Source of the DNA: Helopsaltes ochotensis
Lineage: Eukaryota; Chordata; Aves; Passeriformes; Locustellidae
Reading direction: 5' to 3'
Assembly: GCA_013400155.1 (NCBI GenBank)
Contig: VXBM01000574.1
Location: forward strand, 1 to 64,000
Length of the DNA: 64,000 bases
A model generated the notes under the pieces. It was given only the letters and a program-made list of their open reading frames with translations, ran no database searches and was not told where the DNA came from. A program made the position numbers and the translations under genes. Shown here one piece after another: positions 23,805 to 33,809 of the stretch; within the stretch, counting starts at the first letter, position 1, and every line of letters starts with the position of its first letter.

Positions 23805-26800
23805 CTGGGGTGGGAACACACAGCAGGCAGTCAGTTCTCTGTCACAGGGTGCCACTCCTGCGCCGAGTGACGTGCCACGCCTTTGGGGCCATCCCCGTGC
23901 CCCACCGCGCTGGTTTCTCTCTCCCCCGCCTCCCCAGATCGTTGGTGCAAATAAAGATTCGCACTCTGAGGCCGCCCCGGCGGCAGTGCTGCTGCTCCTT
24001 GCCCCGCTGGCAGGCACTCACCACGGCAGCAATGTTCTCCCTGTACCGCTTGCCCAGGAGCAGCTGGCCAAAGGCGTAGGTGGCGTAGGCCTCCAGCACG
24101 GCGGCGCTCAGGTAGAACAGCGCCGCTGTGTCCTGGCAGACGACGTCCTAAGGAACAAGGGGCACGCTGTCACCTCCTGTTGGGACTCTGGAGACTGAGA
24201 ATTTGGGGGTTTGGTAGCTAGTAATGTGTGTGGGGCAAGATGGAGGATTTAGGGTATTGCCTAAGTCCTTCTTCTTCATCACCTTCTGCATGGGTTTGGG
24301 CGGTTTTCTGTAATTGGTCGATGGAGCCCGCATTGTGGACTTCGATCAGTTATGGGGTTTAAAGTGAAAATAATTTAGGTGGCATTTTGTAATTGGACAG
24401 GTTGTCCTTGAAAAGACCTTGTAGAGATAGAGAGGTAAGCCATTTTACCCCATTTCTCTCACTTGCTAGTTAGAGCTCACAGCTGCTGAGTCTGTAAATA
24501 GGTAAGGAATAATAAACATCCAAGCCCAAACATGAAACCTACATTTCCTGCGTGTTAATCCCGATTGTGGCAGAGCAAATGAAGGCAGAACTGTCACAAC
24601 TGCCCCTAGAAGCAGCCCCAGGCTGCAGTTTGGAGTGCTGAGCAGGGCAGAGCCGGGCAGGGCAGGCCCTGGCCGTTGTCACAGGCACGTACCAAGGTGA
24701 CCCAGCCGCTGCTGCCGCCGTGGGCCCCGCACAGGTAGAGGCACAGCAGGGAGATGGACATGACGAAGCAGAACACGGAGACAAACATCACCCAGCCCTG
24801 TAGCATGGAGTCTGGGATCCTCGAGGAGGCCACCAGGATCCACACGAGGCCCCCAATGATCTGCAAGGCAAAGCAGGGGGATGAACTGGCTCGTGCGGAG
24901 TGGAGCCCAAAGCCACGCGCGTGCCACGAGCTCCTCTCCGCCTCCGCTTGGAACCGGGCACGGAGCTGGGAGCATCTGCCGCTGCTCCTGAGCCAAAGGA
25001 ATGGCTCAGTGCTGCCCTGCCTCCTGCCCCTGCCACCCTCCCTGCCCCAGAGTGCTCGGGAGGCTGCTGCAGGCCCTGTGAGGGCTGCTTAAATGAGCAG
25101 CGAGGCTCACTTAGCACAGGGGTGTTGGCTTCACACCCAGCGTGTCAGATCCCTGCCGGGAGCAGAGTCAAACCCACAAACAGCACAGACACCTGTGACA
25201 AAGGCCACATGCAAATATCACTCTGAAAGGAGAGGTTTGACTCCCGGGGTAGGGGAAATGAGCCTGAGAATCCCAGCTCCTGCTGGGGAAAGGAAGCTTG
25301 TATTGCTGCTCCCGCTCTTTGGGTCATCCTTCCTTGGCTACACCACAGCTGTGCCTGGTGCCAGCTGCGGGTGTGGGACCTCCTCAGCCAGCCTTGGGAG
25401 TTTGCCAGGGGTTTCTGGTGGTACACAGGGACAGCTGTGTCTAGGCTCCATCCCTTCACCAGCAGACTCCTGCACAAGCGGATCGGGAGCATGATGTGGA
25501 ATGTCTGGAGTGCAAGTGGTGCCTCAGCACTGAAATGTTCTCGGTAGCGTTTTCTGTGCCATTAATCAGCCCAGTTGTTTCTTGTGCAAAGTTCAGGCAG
25601 TGATGAGGAGCTCCACAGCTGAACCCACACTGTGTGGAGCTGTTGTGGGGACCTGCCCCTCACCACCAGCCATTCTGGGATTCAAATGTCCAGAGCTGGG
25701 AGAGCCTTGCTGACTCCAAGCTCATTCTGATCCTTTTCTGGCCATCGTGTCCCTGTCAGCATCCAAGTGCCAGCTCACACTCATTTCCATTTCCACGGCA
25801 TTTCCGTTTCCTTCCAGGCATTTTGCAAGTGGAAAGGAGGATTCTGATCTATGGTAACTCAGAAAACCTTACATCCTTGGTGTCACCCCACAGTTGTAGG
25901 CAAGTTCCTCGGTGCCGTTATGCAAATTGACACGTTACATCAATTACGTGGCAAAGACCTGAGTGAAAATGCCTCTTCCAAAGCGCTGCTCTTCTGGTCC
26001 CTCTCGTAACAACCAAAGGCTGGCACCTCAACACTAATGCAGCCCTTTTAATCACTCATGTGCTGACACAATGTTGCAGCTAAAAATCCTGGGGGAAAGC
26101 GTTCTGGCTCCACTAAAATCAAGCAAAGATGATGGTGAGATAAGAGGTTGGGGAAAGAAGCACCACAGCTCATTTCCTACCCCTCACCATCCCTCCTTCC
26201 TGCAGGCTGTGGTTACTCACCCAGAAAAGTCTGTTTGACCTGGTTTGATTATTGACTTTGGTTTTATGGTGAAGACTCATAAAAAGCAAAAGGGGGATTG
26301 AGAGGCTTTCAGTAACTCACAGCAGGATGTGGACAGCAGTCTAAGAAAAAAAAAATTGTCCTTTAAATAGCTTGTACAAAGCAAACGTGTCTGCTTTCAG
26401 CTTGTTTCAGCTTTCCCACATAGGTCTGGGTGTCCATATGTGCAGAAAGTTCTTCAAATTAAATAGATTACAGGAATTAAACTGAGCCTCACAAATTAAA
26501 AATAGTAGCTCTTCAGCAGCCCGTGCAAATGTGGCAATCATCTGAGCTGCAGGTAGGATCTTCTGAAAATTTCACAACTGTCATAGCATTTTAAATGCCA
26601 ATTTTAATTTGTTTTGTTTTGTTACCATCTTGGTAGGCAACCTGAGGTTCCACTCAGGAATGAGAAACTCTTTATCCCTCTGAATGCTGTGATTCAGGGC
26701 AGCCACCTCCTTTGTACACAGCAGAGGTCACACAGCAGCACAGCCCAGAGTCCTCCTGGAGATGGAGAAATCCAGTCATGCTGCATTCCTCCTTCCTGGG

Positions 26801-28487
26801 TGGTTCCTGGGCCTTCAGGATGCACATTTCCACATCTTGCCCAAACCAAAGGACGGGGTGCTCCTTTCTGCCCTGCCAAACACCCTGGAGACAGGGATTG
26901 CAAAGAGTTCCAGGGGAATAAGCTTGCTGAGGCCAGCAGCAGGCTCAGCACCAGCTCAAAAACCCAGCCAAAAACTCCACAGACACTTAACATCCTCTGT
27001 GGGAAATAGAAAAAGCAGGAAACTCTCCTAGCAGTGCAGATGTAGGCCTAAAGTTAAAAAGATACCAGAACGAGGACAGGGAACAACAGGACTCTGCTTT
27101 TCTGCTGTGCAGAGTTAGGCCTTAGCAAGTCGAAAAATATATTAAGCAAGGTAATAGAAAAGTTTAATAATGAGGCTTTGTGCTTTGTTTAGAGAAGAGT
27201 ATAAAAAGTTCCTGAATAGCAGAAAATATGAAACAAGCACCTGTTGTTAGATATAAGGTATATGTGTAGTTGTAATAATTGGTTTATGCAGATACCTGTA
27301 AGCTCTTAACGATTTGCTACAGCCTTGTTAACACAGAGAATTCTGGCTGCTGTTGGCAGGACGTGAGCTGTTGCCATCCCTCAATTGTCTCACCCTGCAA
27401 TGAGGCTGATGTTGCAATAAAAGCTCGAGGAACGTCTCCTGGCAGTACCATCCTGTTGTTTAGAAACATTAATGTCCAACAATCCTGCTTCACATGGCTG
27501 CAGGAAAGCTGGGCCTGGCTCTCAGGCTGTGCAGAGCGGGATTGGAGCGGCCGAAGCAAAGCCTTTCTCTACATCCTCTTTGCTCCATTGTTCTCCCCAG
27601 GAGAACGAAGGAAAGTCTGTAAAGTGCCAGGAGTGTGGGCCAAGCCGGTGACAGGAAAGGATTTGGTGCCAGATGACAAAACCGAGGTTTGCAGCGTGAA
27701 ATAATCTGAATGCCATCCTACAGCACTCAGCCAGAGCTTTCAGTGCTGGACCAAAGCGCTCAGAATTTGGAAAAAAGCTCGTTTGAGAGCACGTTTGGTG
27801 AGGGGGGCAGAGGACACCGGGAAAAGGTTCAGTGGAGACTTTGTATCTCATAACCTATGCCCAGAGCAAACGCTTTTACCCGCACGCCCCCAGTCCATTA
27901 AGATTAGGATCTCCCGGTGCTCAATGAGGTTACAATGTGGAAAGAAGTTACGAGGTGTTTGCTCACCCACACGCCCAGCGGCTCCGCACCTGCGGCCGGG
28001 GAATGCGGCGATGGAGCAGCCCAGCCCGGGCTCTGCCCCCGAGAGCAATTCCCTCGGCCGGCCCTGATCCCCTGCTCCAGCTCATCCCCTGCCTGTGCCA
28101 GCCGCTAAAATCACCTTCCTGTTAATTAACCGGCTCCATTTGGCCAACCTGCTTTAAACCCTGCCGGGTTTTTCGGCAGGAAATCACAAGGCGCCCAAAA
28201 AAATCCCACTGCGGGCTAAAGGAGAGCTTGGGAGCCTCCCACTGCGTGGTTTTCTCCGAGGATGAGCCGTCCCCAGCCCCCGGCGGCTCAGGCAGCCCGT
28301 GTTTGGGGACAAGTGTCACCCCTCAGCCACCTGCACTTAACCCGCGCCGGCTGCCCAGGCAGCAGCCACAGCCCTCCCCGAGGGAAAAGCGAGCACTCAC
28401 GATTTCAGGGATGAAGAGCACATCAGGGAAGGTGGTCAGGACGGCCAGGCCGCTGGGCAGGGTGCTGCTGGAGGTCGAGGAGGACAT
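23730..28487 (-). CDS. MAL: MAL, myelin and lymphocyte protein (T-cell differentiation protein)
   Basis: Small raft-associated proteolipid of the MARVEL family. In mammals it acts in apical sorting in epithelia, in myelin and in T cells. Four exons, 28401-28487, 24693-24860, 24022-24147 and 23730-23804, join in frame to 151 residues; human MAL has 153. All junctions are phase 0 and GT-AG. The N-terminal STLPSG motif, the GGLVWILVASS and QGWVMFVSVFCFV segments, GAHGG before WVTL, and the C-terminal RWKSS all match human MAL by recall. Four hydrophobic segments lie roughly at residues 18-45, 50-72, 92-112 and 122-146. The ATG at 28487 has a G at -3 and gives the family length. The gene converges on MRPS5 and lies head-to-tail with the GPCPD1-type gene. 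Other family members (MAL2, PLLP, MALL) fit less well. Confidence 0.96.
24022..24147 (-). CDS. MAL: MAL coding exon 3
   Basis: Acceptor ttccttag, donor gtgagt. Residues 86-127 cover the luminal stretch with one Cys, membrane segment 3 (TAALFYLSAAVLEAYATYAF) and RYRENIAAV. Confidence 0.96.
24178..24532 (+). mobile_element. Candidate solo LTR of an endogenous retrovirus
   Basis: It begins tgttgggactctggagac, carries a gggcaagatggaggattta stretch and an AATAAA near 24510, and ends close to cccaaaca. It has the length and TG...CA outline of an LTR. It lies in MAL intron 2, antisense to MAL. No internal viral genes are present and no target-site duplication was confirmed. Family naming needs a repeat library. 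Confidence 0.5.
24693..24860 (-). CDS. MAL: MAL coding exon 2
   Basis: Acceptor tgccttgcag, donor gtacgt. Residues 30-85 cover most of membrane segments 1 and 2 and the GAHGG loop. Confidence 0.96.
24861..28400 (-). other. MAL intron 1
   Basis: 3.5 kb, GC-rich at both ends. It contains the candidate LTR at 27041 and no supported gene. Confidence 0.8.
27041..27470 (+). mobile_element. Candidate solo LTR of an endogenous retrovirus
   Basis: It starts tgtaggcctaaag and has a TATAAAAAG box at 27200 and an AATAAA at 27416-27421, spaced as in an LTR U3-R-U5 layout. It lies in MAL intron 1, antisense to MAL. No gag, pol or env frames are present. The right boundary is uncertain. Confidence 0.45.
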
Positions 28488-28800
28488 GGCAAGCCTCTGG
28501 CGCGGCGATGATGATGGGCCACTGCTCCTCGGGGCCGAAGGCTGCCTGCTCACCTGTGCCTCTCTCGCTTCCTCCTTTCCTCCCTTCCTGCTCCGGCTGC
28601 TTTTCCTCCCCGCTGGCTGCTGACAGGTGAGGACAGCTGTAGTGGCACAGGTGTGGCCAAGCGCGGTGACCTGCAGTCACATGGGCGGCGTGCGGGACGC
28701 GCAGGGGCAGCCCCGGGGCGGCGGCCGAGCCCGGCCGTGCCTGAGCGGGCCGGGCAGGGCCCGCTGCCACCGGGGCGACAGCTGACAGCCACCGGCACAG
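27950..28800 (-). promoter_or_regulatory. CpG-rich region around MAL exon 1, likely promoter
   Basis: CpG dinucleotides are dense here and scarce in the flanks, especially at 28650-28780, which includes GGGGCGG (Sp1-type) boxes and E-box CAGCTG sequences. It surrounds the MAL start codon, so transcription probably begins upstream of 28487 on the minus strand. No TATA box was identified. Confidence 0.65.
28401..28487 (-). CDS. MAL: MAL coding exon 1
   Basis: It starts at the ATG complementary to 28485-28487 and ends with donor gtgagt. It encodes residues 1-29: a Ser/Thr-rich cytosolic N-terminus, STLPSGLAVLTTFPD, and the start of the first membrane segment. Confidence 0.95.
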
Positions 28801-31800
28801 CCTGCTGTCCCCTTGTCTTGGCCAACGCACACCTGAGGTGGCCACGGCCAAGGCAGGCCGGGGTGTGACACGGGGCAGAGTGCCCACGAACAGGCAGGGA
28901 TGAGGGCAGTCAAACTGCAGGCAAAGCACCTCCATCAGATCAGGAGGAGATTGGAAATGCCAAGGGAACACGAATGACCTAAAATGATGGGATTTCCCAA
29001 GCAGTTTCACTTTAATTTTCCCTTTTTGTCTGTAGTCCATGGGAGCAAGTCATCCCCCTTCTTCGTGACAGGAAATATTTACTCCTTGTTAACACGCAGC
29101 AAAAACTGCAGAACTCCAGAGGCTGAGGCCAAAAAGTGTGAAAGAAGGACCTTCTTTGAGAAAGGGAGACTGTAAAAAGTGCCCCTTGGAGAAAGCAGTG
29201 AGGGGGGTGAGTGGAGGAGGCTGCAACATCAGAAAAATTGGGCAAATGCTTTTAATAAGCAGCTTAAGTGAGGGGCAGGGTTACACAGAGCAAGCACAGA
29301 ACCACAGTGCTGGTGGGGCAGGGAAGGGAGGGGATGGATGCCTCTTACCCAGACCTTGAGCTCCGTCTATTGAAGCAAAAACATGGCAGTAGATAATGCC
29401 ATCTTTTTTTTTCTGGAGGCCTCTTCTTACTTAAATGCAGAGTCAGTGCTGCCCCTCATGACTTCTTCAAAGGTGGGAGAGTCTTTGCTGCATCCACCTG
29501 ATTTCCCACTTCTCCAGTGAGATTCCATTTGCCCTGAAGTGACACAGCTACACAAAATGGATGAAAACTCGGATGTGAGGCAGAGCTGGAAACCAGACAG
29601 CAAAGAGTGAGAGGTGGGAGCAGAGGGGATGCAGCACTGGGGCTGCAGACACAGACACCACTCCAGAGGGGTCTCACTGTCTCTGTGAGGACGGAGATGA
29701 AGCTCTCCTGTTCCTGGGACCACGCCACTGGTATGAGGAACAAGCACCTGCATTGTGAGGGACGGGCACTGGTGCTGGGACAGCTTTAAAGAGCCCCTTT
29801 GTCTTATTTACACATTTTTGGTGATGGGTTAAAAAGCATATATGTAGAGCACTGTATTAGCAACTTCATTGCGGAGTAAATAATTCTGAGCAGATTGTCG
29901 TTCTGCATTTTTGTCTTTTTACATGTTCATCTAATCATTGTCAATTCAAATAAAGCATTTATTCTTGTCCTTGCTAGGTGCTGGCCACCTGAAAGAAAAG
30001 GATGCCACGACAGGGTTCCCTAGGGAGGGATAAACCACTTGGAGCTTTCTATTCTGGAAAGGTTTCCCCAAAAAGAGATCCCTGGACACAGTTTTGGAGG
30101 TGGTATCCAAATACTGGAGGTGAGCTCCAGAAAGAGGATGAGGATGCCTCTGTTTGCTAAGGAAAGCAGCTCACCCCGAGGCTGGTGCTGCAGGAGATGC
30201 TGCCCTGGAGAGTACAAATCAGCACCAGCTCTTCGGAGAGAACTTCTGTGTTAGAGCAGTCCCTGCTGGACGTATGTGAAACTGGAGACAGCATCCAAAT
30301 TTTGGTGCAGGGCTCCTGGAGTGGATTGCTCCCACACAGAAGTGCCACGGAAGAAAGCAGGTGCTGGCCTTTACCTCCCCTGGGGAGCCTCTTACCTGCA
30401 TCAGGAACAGCAGGGAGAGCTGCTTGCCTTCCAAAATAAATGTATTTCTTCTTGTCCTGGCACATGTTGCCAGTAGGGTCTGGCAAAAACAGACACTTTC
30501 GACTTCCACTCTGCCCTTTGGGTTTCTGAGGCAGCGTGACAGTAAATTTAATTGTCTAGGAAGCACACAGGGATAGAGGGTGGAGTTCTGAATGGTGACA
30601 TGGGAAGGTGAAAGCCAACATCGTTTATGTCCTGGCACTTTGAGGTGGGAGCAGTTAGTGGAGGGCTTCAGGTTTGGATCCTGAAGGAAGGAAAGTGGAT
30701 CACCTCAGTGCAGTTTAGAGGTTACAAAGCAAAGGTAGAGTCCAGCAGTGGCTCTTCCTTCCAGGATCTTCTCTGTGGGAACAGCTGCTGGAGGTTTTTA
30801 ATTTTGGGCATAGATTCAGAGAGAACCTGAGGGCACACAGTGAGAAGAAAGAGCAAAGACCTGCATGTGGTGCAGTTTACAGGCTGGAAGAGGAAGGCCA
30901 GAGCCAGCTTTTTTTCCCCAAGAACTGTTTAAAGCTTTGAAGTTGGGCTCTGGGAGATTGATATGATGGATGGAGCTGGGAAGGAAAGCACCCAGCTCCA
31001 GGATGTGGGGTCTAATTCCAGGGGTGTGAGCCAGCAAAAGTTTCCTCAGCTGGCAGCTGTTGTGACCAAGACTTTTGCTGCGTGTTTACTGTTAAGGCAC
31101 AAGATCAGTGTGACTGAAAATAAATTTGGGGAAATTTTGGAGGTAGCACCCGAACTTCCAAGCTGGGAGGTGCCACTCCACACTGCAACACAGCAGCTCT
31201 GTCATGCCCAGCTCCATACACCCCCAGATGTCAAAATATACAGGACAGGCATCATTCCCACAGCCAGTAACAGCCTCCAAGGTGGCTGCAGGTTTCATTT
31301 AGTACCTGATGGAGTCCTGTCCATCCCAGATGTCTTCCAGGGCAGCAGAGCTGGTGTCCATGCTCACTGCCCATGGTAGTTACAGCACACAGTGGGAGTG
31401 TCACTCAGCAAGCAACAGAACAGATATAGAGACCAGTCTTTGGGTGGGCCAAAAGGAAATGTTCCAAAAATGAGAGAAATTCTGTCTCCCCTACTACAGC
31501 TGACACATCTCTGGATTAAAATTCTGTAGTGGTTCCTTTGGCTGGAGCAAAGCCATCTCTGCCCTGAGCAGTGCTCCAAACTGTCCTGTAAAATCAGCAC
31601 GGTGCGGGGATTTATTTCCACCCCTACTCCCCTCAAACAGAACAAGTGCTATTCCCTAAGCACTGAAGGCTGGCAAATAAGATTTTCAGGGTGCCTAAGC
31701 CCTCCTGAGCATCTCGCTGGGATTTTTCTGAGAGGGTGCTTCGCACAGCACAGCTTTTAAACCCCCCTTTGCACAGAACAGGTGGAAACTCAACGTCTCT

Positions 31801-32073
31801 AACAAGCACTGACAAACTCTGCTGGGAGTTGAGCATCAGTTGGCAAAGCCCTCAAGACCTGTCAAGAAGATCCCACAGGGTACACAAAGGAGGGGGAAAA
31901 AATAAAGAACAAAAAGTTCAAGAATTAATCACACAGGTGAGGAACGCATCAAGTAACAGCCACAGGTTCCTGATGCCAAGACTCTGCTTCAGTGCCCCCT
32001 CCCCTTCTCAAGAACACAGCTCACACACTTGCAGTTTTCTTTAGGGTTGTTTTGCAATTTTGTTCGGGTTTTT
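28801..32073. other. Spacer between the MAL promoter and the GPCPD1-type gene 3' end
   Basis: No gene is recognised in 3.3 kb. Short blocks resembling one another occur around 30090-30140, 30280-30330 and 31135-31185 (see findings). Open frames are short and lack motifs. Confidence 0.55.
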
Positions 32074-32079
32074 TTTAAT
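32074..32079 (-). terminator. Candidate polyadenylation signal ATTAAA for the GPCPD1-type gene
   Basis: TTTAAT on the plus strand gives ATTAAA on the minus strand, about 1.5 kb after the stop. An alternative AATAAA lies at 31611-31616. Confidence 0.3.
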
Positions 32080-33607
32080 AAAAGAAGGCTTCCAGATACC
32101 TAATCACTATTGTGCTGTTTGTGCAGGACAAACAAACTTTAAATACTAAAATGCACAAGTCAGAACAAGCTGTTTCAAACTGCTCAGCAGTGCAGGCTCA
32201 AGCACTTATTTGCAATGGCTTTACTCTTTGTACAATCAGTTCTAAATGTAGCAATGACTGAATATAAAGAATATAGTACATACTATTGTTTTCATTGTCA
32301 ATTTACAAGAGAAAAAAAAATAAATATTTCCCGTTCTTATTATACATTAACACTTCAGTAGAAAGTTACAGCTCTTGTGTTGGCATGACCTGCAACGTCA
32401 GGAGGAGAAGGGACATGCATACTTATCTATTAAGAACTCTAAAACTGTGATTTTGTAATAAATTACAGAGGATAGATACCAGCCAACGGAATACTGATTA
32501 TCTGAATTCAGTACATTTGTGATTCTTGCTCCATGGTAAAAGCCAGAAATCTTGCAAAAACACAAAAGCCAGTAGCTCGCATTATGTAAGCAGGGACAAA
32601 CCTCTTCTCCGAATGGTTGTGAAGGACAGGCTTGTGGCTTCCCAGGCAAAGGAGATGAAGTTGTTGAGTTGGTCCTTGCACCCTTCACACGTAACTAGCA
32701 CCATAAAGATGCAAGGAACCTCAGCAAACACCTAAATTCCATGCTTAATAGATAAAGCATGCACTTCGTAGAGTTTGTGCAGGGAACATACTCTGTCCGT
32801 TATTATTGTGTAAGAAGATTCTCCACCACTGAAGATGTTACTGTAATTCTGTAAGGTTAACATTATGAGCAACATTTTTAAAGGTTAGCAGGCCTGTGAG
32901 GGTTAAAAGAAAAACCTGTCCTAGTGGTTCCCCCCTGATTGCTGTGCACTGTACCACTGAACTGAGAGCTGAGGAAACAAAGGCAGCAGCCTGAATGTCT
33001 GATGAAGTGGGGAAAAATGAGCTGCAGTTTGCTAAAAACAAAAATAATAAATATTTTAAAATGGCACGAAGCTTTGTACAGGAGGATCTACCAGTGCAAA
33101 TACATATACATGAGGTACCAATTCATTCAGATCTTTTTATAGGCCAGATCTATTTATATGTATCTTGAACTCACTCTCTCGATTTCCTGCTGTCAGATAA
33201 ATGCTACAGCTTGTCAGCCTGTAAGTAAAATAAAAATCAAACCAAATTTTCAGCATATTCAGTATCAGATTACTGGAATTTCTCTACAATTTCGTTTTTG
33301 AGCTTTCACTACTGAGACTGTTTAATAATTCTGGGGTTTTTTTTAAAAGCCCTAGCAAAAATTTTCTTTTTCAAGATTTGAGCTTATTTGAGAAAAAAAA
33401 AAGTTAAAACTTTATATGTAAATTGGAACAATAACTATAACTGGCTGAATATTTTAACATTGTTTGAAATTTTACTAAGAACTGTTAGGAAGGAGGAACA
33501 CAGTTATTGCTATCTGAAGACTTAGAATTAAAACAAACCAACCTGAAAGCATAGACAGAACTATTCCAATGGTGAAAATTCTATAGATACAAAGAACAGC
33601 ATTCTGC
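32074..33607 (-). other. GPCPD1: Probable 3' untranslated region of the GPCPD1-type gene
   Basis: About 1.5 kb of AT-rich sequence with many stops in all frames follows the stop codon. The left end is set at an ATTAAA-type signal (minus strand, 32074-32079). No AATAAA lies nearer that I could see, and the next TTTATT on the plus strand is at 31611. The boundary is uncertain. Confidence 0.45.
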
Positions 33608-33809
33608 CTAAAATGTGTCCTTTTTCATCTCAAGACTCTTCAAGTTCTCTACAGCTTTCTCGTCCAGATAACTGTGATGGCATTTACGTAGACTTGAAGC
33701 AAACTGGGGGACAGTCACACAGCTCTTCAACTCTGGCAGCTCTTTCTTGAGACGTTCCAGATGCTCCACCTGGAATATATTTGGTTGTTCAGGATTTGTG
33801 TCGTATATC
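33608..33809 (-). CDS. GPCPD1: GPCPD1-type coding exon 19 (terminal)
   Basis: Acceptor cttttattcag, followed by IYDTNPEQPNIFQVEHLERL, close to human, and KKELPELKSC. The final 36 residues, ending EMKKDTF with TAG at 33608-33610, do not resemble the human tail as I recall it. Confidence 0.93.

Noticed and set aside
28488..28553. In-frame N-terminal extension of MAL
   Set aside because: The upstream codon is GTG, not ATG. The ATG at 28487 gives the normal family length and a G at -3.
28423..29040. 205-codon minus-strand open frame over the MAL promoter
   Set aside because: Its length follows from high GC and few stops in the CpG-rich region. It is in a different frame from MAL and has no domain.
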